40,000 bases of DNA from Prorocentrum cordatum (lineage: Eukaryota > Sar > Dinophyceae > Prorocentrales > Prorocentraceae): NCBI GenBank assembly GCA_963575745.1, contig CAUYUJ010015280.1:97501-137500 (forward strand), given 5' to 3'. The stretch's first letter is position 1; each line of letters starts with the position of its first letter. Below the pieces are notes generated by a model. The model was not told the DNA's origin. It searched no databases and worked only from the letters and a program-made list of their open reading frames with translations. Below are positions 10,168 to 19,085 of the stretch, in pieces. Made by a program: the position numbers and the translations under genes.

Positions 10168-10483
10168 CTTGCCTGTTCTAGATCAAGAACAACAGACGGA
10201 GACATCCGATCATGCTCGTGAAAGGACAATGCGCCGGGTAAGCATTGAGGCGATTACACAAGCCACTGCAATACCAAAGACAAACCGTGCACTGCGGGCT
10301 CAGACGACCATCGCTGGCCAGCGTTATTACAACGAAGGAGATCTAGTTGACTACCATCGCCCATCGACTTCGAAAGACGACTGTGGTGGCTGGAGTGGAC
10401 CCTTCCTTGTCGTGCGGAACGATCCTGACAGACCAAGTTATCGTGGGAGTTGGGATTCGAGATGTGCAAATCCAGTGCGGTGA
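10157..10483 (+). pseudogene. Integrase C-terminal domain
   Basis: A 108-codon frame with a basic, polar N-terminal half, then GQRYYNEGDLVDYHRP followed by GGWSGPFLVV. A beta-rich module with a G-D-x-V-x-[YF] start and a GWxGP turn is typical of the SH3-like C-terminal integrase domain in copia elements. It overlaps the catalytic-core frame by 11 nt. Confidence 0.65.
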
Positions 10484-10591
10484 TGCAAGACAGTCGCTGT
10501 GCATTGAGGCTCTGATCATCGCTCAAGAGATTGGCTCGGGCAGCGCAGCATTGCGGACTGTGTTGGCATTCGCGGCCAGTCTACCTTCCGG

Positions 10592-11053
10592 GTGACTTGC
10601 CATGACCTTCGGATGCCTCCCGACCAGAAAGGGAGTGCTTCAGATGACGGGTGCGAGCCGACTATCTCCAAAGGTATACTTAGTTCTCCAGGACCTCATC
10701 AGGAACTTTTCCTTTTAGAATACGTGGTTTTTGTTTGGTTAGCTAGGGGCATCCATGAGCTACCTCCAGTAACGTATGCTGACAGTTGTATGCTGGTTCA
10801 CTATGACAACGACGTGAACCCAGGCTTCCATTCTTATGAAGCTGAAGGCATTGCCCTAAACATTCGCGACATAACTGGATCAGCACACTCTAGAACCTTC
10901 CAGTGCCTGAGGTCCACCAAACCTCAAGCGGGCTTCGATCAAGGCATGACGAAGTTCGAAGAAACGGCCGACATGCCAGCGCAAGGCAGAGATGCCAGGG
11001 AGGCCCCAGAAGCCGAACCCCCACAGAGACGGCCAGCTTCCCACAATCTATGA
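10592..11053 (+). pseudogene. Linker between integrase and reverse transcriptase
   Basis: A 153-codon open frame without a recognised domain. The middle is acidic and mixed; the tail (from about residue 125) is Ala/Glu/Pro-rich, typical of a disordered linker. Position between integrase and RT is the only clue to its role. Between 11054 and 11480 only short frames remain. Confidence 0.45.
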
Positions 11054-11479
11054 GGACCCAGAAGCGGATCTCGAGGCACACATCATGGAAGTGTGGTATA
11101 CATATCCACACGACGAAAAGGGAGCTGCTCGAGGCAACTCCAATATGATCGCTTTTTTACTGTAGCCGCACAAATGATTTCTCATAACAGCATCCTGGTC
11201 ACAGTAGCTGAAGAACAGCAGGAGCACCTGCCTACGTGGGGTAATCCACAGGGCATCTACACAACCGAAACATATCATGCCCCATAGTTTTCCACGGACG
11301 ACGATGACAGCTACGGATTGGACTCCGACGAGCATGGGCAATGCGTAGAATTCTGTTTTACAGCAGAAATGTCAAAGGTAGTCTTTCCGAACAACAACAT
11401 TGGATTCTGGACTTTGACCGCGGTGCCACTATGCGAGTATACGTGACCGCTGCAGCTTAACGAGCTGTAACCGTCAAAG

Positions 11480-12250
11480 AGGGCGACCTTCTCGCGAGGG
11501 CACACATTCCGGTGAATCCAGTCAAGGTGTCGAAGGCCCTATATACTGAACTCAATACATGGTTTGACAGCGAGTGTTTCAAATTACAAAATGTATCCGA
11601 GGCGTCAAACATCATGAATTCGAGATGCTTGTAAACATGGAAATTCGCCAAGAACGAAAAGGGCGGGATGGGGCGCACCATCAGATTGCGCTCGGTACTT
11701 TGGGTTTCATGAACCTCGAAGCCATCAATGTTGAAACGTTCTCAGGAACGGCGTGGCGGCCAAGCTGGCGATTATTCGCCAGCGCGGAAGCGTGCAGGAA
11801 GCAGTGGATCATTGCTTTCCCTGACATCAACATGGCCTTCCTGAAGGGACTTACTTGTCAAGAGCTCGCTGAAGCAATCGTTGGCAAGCAACGTATGGCG
11901 TGCATTGCGCTGCCGCCTGTTTCAGCGTCAGTGCTCAGCTCTCTCCCCGGATTCGAGCACTATGATGAGTCAAGACACTGTCTACAGTATCTTAAACCAG
12001 GCACTGGTGCCAAAGATGCGCCAAGAGCCTTCTCACTGAAGCTCGCGAAGACCACGGGGGGCTTTGGGCTCAGACCCACGTCGTAGGACGAGGAGGTCGA
12101 GACGAGCCCTAGACCTCTTACTGCCAAACATGTTGATTATATAGACATGGCCGGTACCGGCGACGCCGTCGACAAGTGCGTCGAGCGTGTTGATGACACT
12201 TTTGGGAACTATAAACTCAACAAACACATGTACCAACAGTGCTGTGAGAT
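11480..12250 (+). pseudogene. Reverse transcriptase, fingers and palm
   Basis: RT-like sequence starts at about 11530 in one frame with TAA inside (about 11630), moves frame near 11690, then runs to TAG at 12084-12086. Recognisable pieces are LFASAEACRKQWIIAFPDIN (palm motif A, with Asp) followed by MAFLKGL, and LKPGTGAKDAPRAFSLKL (motif equivalent to YGLKQAPR in copia). After the stop the catalytic box reads HVDYIDMAG; the usual second Asp of the pair is Tyr, so the polymerase would be inactive. The strong match despite these lesions makes the copia assignment the firmest in the window. Confidence 0.88.
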
Positions 12251-12606
12251 ATGCTAAGGGCTGCGACGGCAATGTTACTCTTGACCAGGACGAATCTGCA
12301 AAACAGCTCCGTCCCATCCAGCATCCTGAACTCACGGGCGCAGATGCTGAGGCGAAGGAGTCGAAAATTGTCACTGACACGTTTGTGAGCCTTGGAGGCG
12401 CTCTGGCTTACGCCCTTATCGCACGAGTGTGGCTTATGGTATATGTTGTATCGCTACAGCGCGTCCAAGAACGGACCGACATGCATGTGCGACGACTTAA
12501 TGCGATTACCAGGAAGCTGCAGGCCTGCCCTGAGAAGATTGCATATCAAGCGATGGCGCCAACGGGCGAGGTCGATCTGCAAAGCGCTCTGGCTACCGTC
12601 GCCTGA
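12187..12606 (+). pseudogene. RT thumb/connection region
   Basis: A 139-codon open frame continuing the RT. It has LDQDESAKQL, then FVSLGGALAYALIARVW, which aligns with the copia signature SLLGxLxYxxxTRPD, then HVRRLNAITRKLQ, the equivalent of the copia HxxAxxRILRYLK helix. It ends at TGA 12604-12606, after the RNase H frame has already begun in another phase. Confidence 0.8.
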
Positions 12607-12851
12607 ACGTTGATGCCGATGAAGAAGTCAAAGGCTATGGTATTCGCGGGGCAAACCTGCTAAGGCGTGGACGCGCGCATGCTGGTGAGCTCGTCGTCCA
12701 TCTTGCTGACGCCTACTGCAAGTCCCACCGCCTGCAAGTCCGCTCGACCTCCTCAGCTGAAACACTGGTTGCAGCCCACAACTTGGAGGGCTGCTATCCC
12801 ACGATTGTCACGCTGCACGGACTCCACGCAGGACCGCTGACACTCATTTAA
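12570..12851 (+). pseudogene. RNase H domain, N-terminal part
   Basis: In frame with 12603 the sequence reads RLNVDADEEVKGYGIRGANLL, with the first catalytic Asp in NVDAD, followed about 40 residues on by AYCKSHRLQVRSTSSAET, which is the copia signature of a basic strand then SS-x-E. It ends in TAA at 12849-12851. RNase H removes RNA from the RNA:DNA hybrid during reverse transcription. A hairpin-like GCGGGGCAAACCTGC with a 5-nt loop lies at 12646-12660; here it coincides with conserved RGANL codons and may not be an insertion. Confidence 0.75.
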
Positions 12852-12971
12852 CTGAAGGACATACATGAGATGGGCGGCCTGAGCATTAAGGTCACTTTGA
12901 CCATTGATGCATAATTCGTCTTCAAGTCCTCGTCAAGCAAAGACCGGAATAATCCGACGGGATGTACACTC

Positions 12972-13274
12972 TTGGGTCGTATCAGTTGGATGCGGCAAGT
13001 GATGGAGCGCGGTGTCGTGCATTGTGTGCTGTGGTGTGACACTGGCGATCTGACTGCGGATGGTCACACCGAAGGGAGCATCGACGGAGACATGCTCCTG
13101 CAAGTCATGGAAGGAGTACATTCCTTCAAGCACGACTTGAAACGACATACTCCCTACAGGGCGGACCAGACTGGAAAATCTGAGCCACCTGGGAATCCGT
13201 GTGCTGCGGGGTACCCCGCTCAGGTTGAACCCGCCGGCTGCCGCCCTTCTTGTGCAATAGATTGGTTTCGCTGA
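12972..13274 (+). pseudogene. RNase H C-terminal part and end of Pol
   Basis: A 100-codon frame containing VLWCDTGDLTADGHTEGSI, which matches the copia RNase H end (x-x-T-x-D-xx-ADxxTKG), followed by a basic tail. TGA at 13272-13274 is probably the natural end of pol. Preceding 12852-12971 holds two stops in this phase. A perfect hairpin copy (GCGGG-GTAC-CCCGC) is at 13206-13219, the most 3' one found. Confidence 0.65.
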
Positions 13275-13324
13275 GTAAGGCCGGTAGCGGACTCGCGCTT
13301 CGTCTTCTCTCACCCCCCGATTTT

Positions 13325-13337
13325 GAAGGAGGAAGGG
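13325..13337 (+). promoter_or_regulatory. Possible polypurine tract of the retrotransposon
   Basis: GAAGGAGGAAGGG lies 51 nt after the pol stop, the place where a plus-strand-priming polypurine tract is expected. A 3' LTR would start just after it (CACATG at 13338). Without a 5' LTR in the window this cannot be verified; purine runs are common in this DNA. Confidence 0.35.
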
Positions 13338-13514
13338 CACATGCGAGACGTATCGAGCGTTTGTCCGCGGCCATTTTGGCCCAGACTGTGCCTCTCTGAG
13401 GCGCACTACCATGACAGAAAGGCGTCATCATTTGCTCTTTAGATGTATCGCCGCTCTCGCGCTTCCTTCCTGCTTCTAGGACTATCGTTGGTACGATACA
13501 ACAGAGTTGGGCGT

Positions 13515-13537
13515 ATGCTTCGCCTTAGGCGAAGCAT
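13515..13537. repeat. Perfect palindrome, 10-bp arms
   Basis: ATGCTTCGCC-TTA-GGCGAAGCAT. It lies in a stretch (13340-13937) with no gene that I can support; several short frames there are random. Confidence 0.8.
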
Positions 13538-13937
13538 CTGGTTGGCCCCCCCGACCAGCTTCAAACTCACCGAAACAGCATTTTCGGGCCTCCTGCGGGC
13601 TTCCTTGAACCTATATTGGAGATAATTTGGGCCAAGTCGGGCCATTTCGGAGGCCATCTTAGGATTTATGGTGCAATCTGCGCCGCAGTGGGCCATCTCG
13701 GACGCTCTCACGTCGCCGTCCACACGGTCCAGACCCAGAGGGTCCCAGACGGGGTAGGGTATGTTGTTTCGAGCTGATCCGCTAAACCAATTGTGCCCGG
13801 AGCGCATGCGGTTTTTTTGGAGCGATTTCCAGGCGGCGTCCCACCTCCCAGGGCTCACCTTGTCGAGCGTTCCTTCGGGGGTCGTCGAGTGACCACCTTG
13901 CCCATCTTGTCTTGGTCCATGCCCGGCCCGGGATCGG

Positions 13938-14133
13938 CATACGGTAGGTTCGCGTCGTGTCGACTGGCGGCGACCCCGCTGAGGGCGTTCAAGGTTGAAC
14001 GCCGCCAGTGGCCCAGAATCGGCTTATATGGAACGATCGGGCGGTCGAAAAGCCGCCGATCGTTCAAGGTTGAACGATTCACGCAGTGTCAGAAACCAAC
14101 GCCGGGGTCGTCACGACACGAACCTGCCGTACG
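13938..14133. repeat. Nested fold-back structure with TTCAAGGTTGAA palindromes
   Basis: Outer arms 13938-13978 and 14103-14133 are imperfect inverted copies (CATACGGTAGGTTCGCGTCG against CGACACGAACCTGCCGTACG). Inside are two hairpins with the same core: GGCGTTCAA-GG-TTGAACGCC at 13984-14003, embraced by ACTGGCGGCG/CGCCGCCAGT (13963-13972, 14000-14009), and ATCGTTCAA-GG-TTGAACGAT at 14059-14078, overlapped by GAACGATCGG/CCGATCGTTC (14031-14040, 14056-14065). The right arm of one hairpin is the left arm of the next, so alternative folds exist. Probably a fold-back transposon or a recombination product. No coding function is seen. Confidence 0.75.
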
Positions 14134-14479
14134 TGCCTTTTCTGGCTTGGTCAGGGAGGCTCGAGCAGTCGGGTCCGATCACGGTCGGGAACTTTTGGAT
14201 ACCGCGCCGCTCCGCCGGCCCCGGCCCGCCGCGCTTCGGCGCGCGACACGCTATGCATTTGTCCCTGGGCGTCGACGTCCCGAGCTTTTCTTCCCGCCCC
14301 CGCCGCCGCGCGGAGCGGAGCGCGGCACGCTCCCCGCTCGGAGGGCGCAGCGCGTCGCCGGGGGCCACCGCCGCGACACGCAGAGCCACCGTTCCCGACC
14401 GCAGCACAGCCGAGCATGTGATTAAAGGCGTTTCCTCCTGAACAGCTGAAGTCGGGGGCGGAAAAGAGGGGGGTGATGA
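14134..14479. other. GC-rich stretch without supported gene
   Basis: Several open frames exist on both strands only because stop codons are rare in GC-rich DNA. One notable element is a stem-loop CGCGC-TTCG-GCGCG at 14230-14243, with a loop that is very stable in RNA. Confidence 0.5.
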
Positions 14480-14650
14480 CTAGGGGGGGGTGGATATCAA
14501 GGCGTGGGCCATGATATCTCCTCAGATTTCATGGCGCCTCTTCTTATTTCATTACGTCCCTGGCCCCCCCGCTGGGTCGCGCACATGCCGCCGGTCATGA
14601 TTTGCACCCCCCCCTCTTGGACACCCCCCTCTTGGCCGCTCCCGATAAAG
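14480..14650 (-). repeat. Dispersed repeat D, copy 1 (inverted relative to copy at 39.6 kb)
   Basis: Read on the minus strand, this aligns with 39590-39755 on the plus strand. Shared blocks in order include a GGGGGG-rich tract, GTCCAAGG/GAGGGG, GCAAATCATG, GGCATGTGCGCG, CCCAG followed by a G run, AACAAGAAGA-like, and GAGATATCA, ending near GATATCCACCC / GACATCCACCC. Identity looks like roughly three quarters by eye. It may be a decayed transposable element; I see no terminal repeats. Confidence 0.7.
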
Positions 14651-15097
14651 ACCTTGCTGGACAGCTGGCCCAGTTTCTCAAGCACGCTTGTCCCTCCAGC
14701 GTGAACACAGAAGGTGGTCCAGGTTTGTTCTGAGACACCTCGGGGAAACTGACGCAGGCTTCATCTCAAGTTGCACATTGTTTTGATCATGAGTTGTTGC
14801 AGCAAGGGTATCCCTGTGCTCTTGCCTATCGCGTCTCACGTACTCTTCATACCTGGAGCATGGGCTACCCTTCGAGACAAGACTCGTACCCTCTCGGACG
14901 CCCTCCACAACCAGCCTCGATGGTGCACCGATACTGGGTCCAGAATGGACCCAGCCAGGATCTCGAGTTTGAAAAAACAGCATAAACACAAACTCTCGGA
15001 CATCCGCGCAGATTTATTCGATCGGCGCTGGGCGCTGGATCGCCGCCAGGGGTTCCCAGCGCCGATCTAAGAAATCCTCGCGGAGCTCCAGAAGTTA
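14651..15097. other. No supported gene; contains 13-bp-arm hairpin
   Basis: Overlapping frames on both strands look random. At 15020-15067 is a perfect inverted repeat with 13-bp arms (GATCGGCGCTGGG / CCCAGCGCCGATC) and a 22-nt loop; the half sequence GGATCGGCGCTGG recurs at about 15653. Confidence 0.6.
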
Positions 15098-15559
15098 GTG
15101 TTCATTTTTTTCTTCATCTATCTGGGATCAGCAATCCGATCCGAATGCTTGTCGGGTTATCGCTCTGCTCTCCAGCGGCCGTTCGGGACGAGCTGGGCAC
15201 GCCCAGAACGCCCTCGGCGAGGCGCAGCTGCTGGAAGGCATCCCGAGGCCGGAAAGTGGAGGGGCGCCGACACAAACGCCCCAGATCTTCAGGCCTCGCA
15301 CCTCGAACCTCGAGGGGAGGATGGGGCGCCCCTCGATTCCCTCGCCTCCGGGAGGACCGCGCTGCCGCTGCCGCCGGGCTGGCAGCCGTGCGCCGCGCCG
15401 TCGGCAGCGCCCAGCGCCGCCCCTGGCAGCGCACCTGCGGCGGCGCCAGCGGCGCCGCCTGCGCCGGCGCCCGCGGCGCCGCCTGCGCCGGCGCCGACGG
15501 CGCCGCCTGCGCCGGCCGCGGTGCCGCCGCTGGCGCCCTCGATGGCGCCGGCAGCGTGA
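15098..15559 (+). CDS. Hypothetical Ala/Pro-rich ORF
   Basis: A 153-codon frame starts with a hydrophobic MFIFFFIYLG stretch and ends in about 50 residues of (P)AAPPAPAP repeats (about 15400-15555). A short LPPGW occurs before the repeat, reminiscent of a WW-domain start, but no WW domain follows. The other five frames are also open here because of GC content. It may be only low-complexity DNA; I would not trust it as a gene without transcript support. Confidence 0.2.
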   Translation: MFIFFFIYLGSAIRSECLSGYRSALQRPFGTSWARPERPRRGAAAGRHPEAGKWRGADTNAPDLQASHLEPRGEDGAPLDSLASGRTALPLPPGWQPCAAPSAAPSAAPGSAPAAAPAAPPAPAPAAPPAPAPTAPPAPAAVPPLAPSMAPAA

Positions 15560-15682
15560 GCGGGCGTCCCGAGCGGTGCCTCTGCACTCCGCGCCCGCAG
15601 GGAAGAGCACCGGCGGGGACGGAGCGGCTTTGGGAGTGCCGCGCGGATTTCTGGATCGGCGCTGGTGCCAGCATCGATGCAT

Positions 15683-15876
15683 CGGGCTCCTCCTCGTCCT
15701 CTTTCTCCTCTCCTTCGCCCCCTGTCCGAGCGCCCCGCCTGAGCTCCAAGAGTTTGTGTCTTGGGCAGTTCCTTGCTCCTGTGCTCCCGCCGTCCTTCCC
15801 CTGCTCCGGGCTCCTCCTCGTCCTCTTTCGCCTCTCCTTCTCCCCCTGTCCGAGCGCCTCGCCTGAGCTCCGAGTG
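15683..15876 (+). repeat. Direct repeat of about 70 bp, two copies
   Basis: Copies at about 15683-15752 and 15807-15876 (offset 124) share a CGGGCTCCTCCTCGTCCTCT start, CCCTGTCCGAGCGCC, and GCCTGAGCTCC near the end. Pyrimidine-rich on the plus strand; no gene supported. Confidence 0.8.
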
Positions 15877-15990
15877 TTGCACTCTTGTCTTCTCTTTCGC
15901 TGGGCTTCTCCGCCTGGTCTCTGGGGTTCCCGAGGCCATCGCATGTCAGGCCGCGGCTCGAAGGGTGCCGCAGAGAGATGGGCTCTAGGG

Positions 15991-16034
15991 TTAAGTCGGG
16001 CGTGTCCCTCTACAGGAAAACATAGTCTGGGGAC

Positions 16035-16084
<50 letters not shown>

Positions 16085-16208
16085 TGTTTTTTTTGTGTTG
16101 TTTTTTTTTGTTGGGACAATACTTGGCTATTTTGGTTTTGGAGTATTTCTTGGTATCTTTGTAATAATTCCTCCAGAATCCGCCTGTAGGGGGACATGCC
16201 CGACCTAA
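15991..16208. mobile_element. MITE-like DNA transposon, 218 bp, 8-bp TSD
   Basis: Terminal inverted repeats of about 26 bp: the left end TTAAGTCGGGCGTGTCCC continues CTCTACAGG, and the right end, read inward on the minus strand, is TTAGGTCGGGCATGTCCC then CCTACAGG (3 mismatches). The element is flanked by a perfect 8-bp direct repeat CTCTAGGG at 15983-15990 and 16209-16216. It has no coding capacity; its inside is a run of 48 T at 16036-16083 followed by T/G-rich DNA. An 8-bp target duplication occurs in hAT and P superfamilies. A second member lies at 35243-35593. Confidence 0.9.
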
Positions 16209-16216
16209 CTCTAGGG

Positions 16217-17060
16217 CCCCTGTCGTGAGTTCTGGCGGTGCTGCATTTTTCGGGCAACGTCGGATCTCAGGGGCGTCCTTGTCCTCCTCGACCTCCTCGT
16301 CCCTGTCGCCCTCGCCCTTTAGCGCCGAGGTTTGCTAAATGTAAGACTTGAGTTTGCCGGGATCCTGGTTCGCCGACGCTTCTTGGCGGGCCCCTCGTGC
16401 GTTCTGACGGTCCGATGGTCGTGATCTTTGGCGGTCGTGCAACTTTCTCGCAGCATCGGATCCCAGGGTTCGCCTCCTGCTTTTCCTGCCTCTCCTCCTC
16501 GATCCCCCTCGTGCTGCGAGCCGCCGCGGGCCTGATGAGTCGTGGTGGGCATCGCGCATGGCAATCGCTGCAGCGAATGCTGCAGGAGGAGGCAAGAGAG
16601 GAGGGGGGAGCAGGGGGCATCGAGAGAACGTCCTCCCCGGCAAGTCGACCGAGAAGATTTGCAAAGGTTCGCTCGAAATTGGCATTCGAGTGTACCGGTG
16701 TAGTCCCCAGCTGGTTTCGCGGATTGACATGCGTTTCGCCAGATACGCTCGCTTGTTTTTGGACGTCGATGAACCACCCCGCCTGGGCCCACTCGGCATG
16801 CGGTGCCGTGCGAACGTGGAGTTCCCTGTTGCAGCTTTCACCAAGTGGTGTTTTGCTAAAGGGGGTTCTGTCAACCTCCGAGGGCGGGGGGAGCAGGAGG
16901 AGATGCCTCTTCAAGCAGGGAAGGCATTGGCCAACGCGCGGCTCACTCAAGACAGGGCCTACGTGACGAGCAAGTTCCACGTGCAAGCGGTGTGCTTGCA
17001 CCTCTTGAGCCCGCTCGCGTGTATCTTTCTCCGCAAGCCTCGGGAATAAACGGTGCAAGA
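16217..17060 (+). other. Possible ORF region, unrecognised
   Basis: The best frame is 16558-17049 (163 codons), with an N-terminal Gly/Lys-rich stretch then a mixed, hydrophobic sequence that includes several Cys and Arg. An overlapping 311-codon frame on the minus strand (16267-17202) is Arg/Pro-rich and probably a GC artefact. I cannot choose between them and recognise no domain. Confidence 0.2.
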
Positions 17061-17139
17061 ATTCTGTCAAGAGGATCGGCGATTCAGGTGGAAATAACCG
17101 CGCATATCCTGGCGCAGTGTAAAACCAATTGTTAACGCT

Positions 17140-18960
17140 TTGCGTATGCCCACCAGCCCCTGCGCACCACTCTGCTGGCAGCGGTCTGTGTGCAGCCCAC
17201 ACTACCCCCCTAGTCCTCGGCTCTGTGCGAGCTGCTTACATGACATGTTTCATCGCGGCTGTTGGCTGCACCATTCCCTCCAACCGACCCATGTGTACAC
17301 TGCGGCTGTTGGCTGCACCCCCCTCTCCACCCCGTGGTCACATTCAGCCCTAGCTGCGTTCCAGCCCTCCATGAGGTGGTCGCGGCAGCTGCGAATCTCG
17401 GCGACTATCTTGACTGATTCCTGCGAGGTTGCAGTATACCGGCCCCGGGCCAGCGTGTCCTCTCTCATCGTTGCTGCCCCGACCATTCACTGGTTTCGGA
17501 TACGATGACGACACACTGCCCCCCCCCGGGCGGCGGTGCGGTCCGCGGAGTGAGTGCTCTGTTGGTACTTGCCGTCCACCGGCTCTCTCTGTGGTCAGTT
17601 TCAGCCCTGACTACACCCCAGCGCCTATGAGCTGGCCGCGGCTGCAGCGTACCTCTGCGACCTTCGGCCGATACCCGCTTGGCGGCAGTACTGGCGCTTG
17701 GGCCTGCGTGTCCTTTCATCGTTGCTTCCTGGCCCGTGCCTGGTTTCGGAAACGATGGCTGACGCCCCGGCCCCACCATGGGCAGCGGTGTGGATCGTGG
17801 AATGAGAGCTCTGTAGGGCCCTGCCTTTCCTTTGCTCCTGTCCCAGCCGACCCCGCGTACGGCGGTGGTACCTCGCGCTGAGTGGTTCAGCCTTCAGCGT
17901 GTCGCTTCGGTGCTACCTGTCTGTTCGGCTAGGTTGGCTGCGCGTACTGGCGCCGACAGGGCGATTCTTCCGCTGCATAGCACTGCGGTCTGCTTCACCT
18001 CGGTGTGGCTTGCGCCTAGGTGCGTTCGCCTTAATGTGGGGCATTTTGCTCAATGCATGTGCACACCTCGCTTTCTTTGCGACTTATTACTGCAGGTGCG
18101 TTGCCTGTTGTAGCTATTAGCCTCGCCTGCTGGCCCAGACGACGCCTTCCGCTCCCTGTCCGCCGCCTCGGAGCCGGCGACCAAAAAATATGCCCACCAG
18201 CCGTAGCCACTTTTACGGGCCTGGTGCGGTCCAGCTTTTGGATCGTGCTCGCGGGGCTTTGGCGCGGTGCCCACCTGAAGCTCTACCTGTACGGCAAGGC
18301 CTGGGATGTTTGGTTTGGCTACTGGGTTATTGTGCCGCCACGCGGTCACCTGGTTCCTCCATCGCCCTCGGGCCCGCGCACGTGAATCGCAAGGTGTCAT
18401 CCTACGGCTTTGAAGCTACCTGTTGGAGAAGAGTCCTTGGAGTCGGGCACGCCGGGCTCTCGCCTGTGGTCGTCTTCACTTGCCGGTCCTGGTGCTCCAG
18501 CGGCTGGATCGCGCTCGGGGCTTGGCGGTTGACGCTTGAAGGTCTACCTGTACGGCAAGGCGGCTCGGACATGGCTACTGGGTCACAGTTCTCGGGCTCC
18601 GCGGCAATCCGCACCGCCTCCTCCTTGGCCAGGGGCCTCCGCGCCATTTTGGCTGCGTCTTCTTCGCCTGCACAGTGGAGTTCGTCTCATCGGTAAACTC
18701 TTCACTACGTGTTTGCTTTCATGCTCTTCGGGCATTCTGTGCTCGCCACGCTCACGTGCAAGGTCTTTGTGTCCGGCACGCTCTTCTGTTGCCTACCGCC
18801 TGGTCGGTTCCGCGGCCGTTGGCGTGCCGTCGCTCACTGTTTTTTCTCTTCGCTACCGGCGCTGCCCGCCGTAGCAGGCTCGGCGTTCGACTCGTTTCGC
18901 GCGCCCGCGGATCAAAAAGTATGCCCTCCTGCACATTCAGAAACGACGTCCAGACAGAAG
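17140..18960 (+). repeat. Diverged tandem repeats, period about 250-265 bp
   Basis: TTTCAGCCCT-type starts at about 17343 and 17599, and GGTTTCGGATACGATG / GGTTTCGGAAACGATGG at about 17490 and 17741, show a period of about 255 bp. Further on, CTACCTGTACGGCAAGGC occurs at about 18283 and 18544, again about 261 bp apart, with matching upstream TGGATCGYGCTCG and downstream TGGCTACTGGGT. AAAAARTATGCCC recurs at about 18184 and 18914. A 43-bp inner duplication (CGGCTGTTGGCTGCACC) lies at 17257-17315. Open frames across the region change with repeat drift, so no gene is called. Confidence 0.6.
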
Positions 18961-19043
18961 GCAGCCGTTAAACGACAGCTATCCACCAGGCAGAGCAGGC
19001 CCAACAATCAGTTATACTTCATATACATTGCCCCGGCAAATGG

Positions 19044-19085
19044 GGTTCCCCGTTCGAGCCGGCGCCGAAGACGCTATTTGAAGAC
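19044..19085 (+). repeat. Left arm of 42-bp inverted repeat bounding satellite block
   Basis: Inverted match with 22421-22462, about 39 of 42 identical. Shared core CCCCGTTCGAG then GGCGCCGAAGACGC and ATTTGAAGAC. The arm runs directly into the 18-bp array. Confidence 0.85.

Larger units (their letters stand above)
1..13300 (+). mobile_element. Degenerate Ty1/copia-like LTR retrotransposon, 5' truncated by window
   Basis: Domain relics lie on one strand in the order zinc-knuckle gag, protease, methyltransferase-like, integrase, reverse transcriptase, RNase H. Integrase before RT is diagnostic of Ty1/copia; Ty3/gypsy has the reverse order. The coding sequence changes frame many times and carries in-frame stops (for example TAG at 9609-9611, TAG at 12084-12086), and the RT catalytic Asp pair is broken. 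The span from gag to RNase H is over 13 kb, far longer than a typical 5 kb copia element, so it has either expanded or carries accessory domains; both seem true, since RING-like and methyltransferase-like modules are visible. No 5' LTR is in the window, so LTRs cannot be defined. Assignment to copia is secure; the exact 3' end is not. Confidence 0.9.

Noticed and set aside
12646-12660. Hairpin GCGGGGCAAACCTGC as a certain insertion
   Set aside because: It has a five-base loop and coincides with conserved RNase H codons, so it may be ancestral sequence; counted only as a variant.
15991-16208. piggyBac-type TTAA target for the MITE
   Set aside because: TTAA is present only at the left end; the perfect flanking repeat is the 8-bp CTCTAGGG outside it, and the second member agrees with 8 bp.
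16267-17202. 311-codon minus-strand ORF
   Set aside because: Arg/Pro-rich composition, no domain, overlaps equally open plus-strand frames in GC-rich DNA.
18200-18220. CCGTAGCCACTTTT resembles the spliced-leader start
   Set aside because: Mismatch after nine bases and no 3' half; within a diverged tandem repeat.
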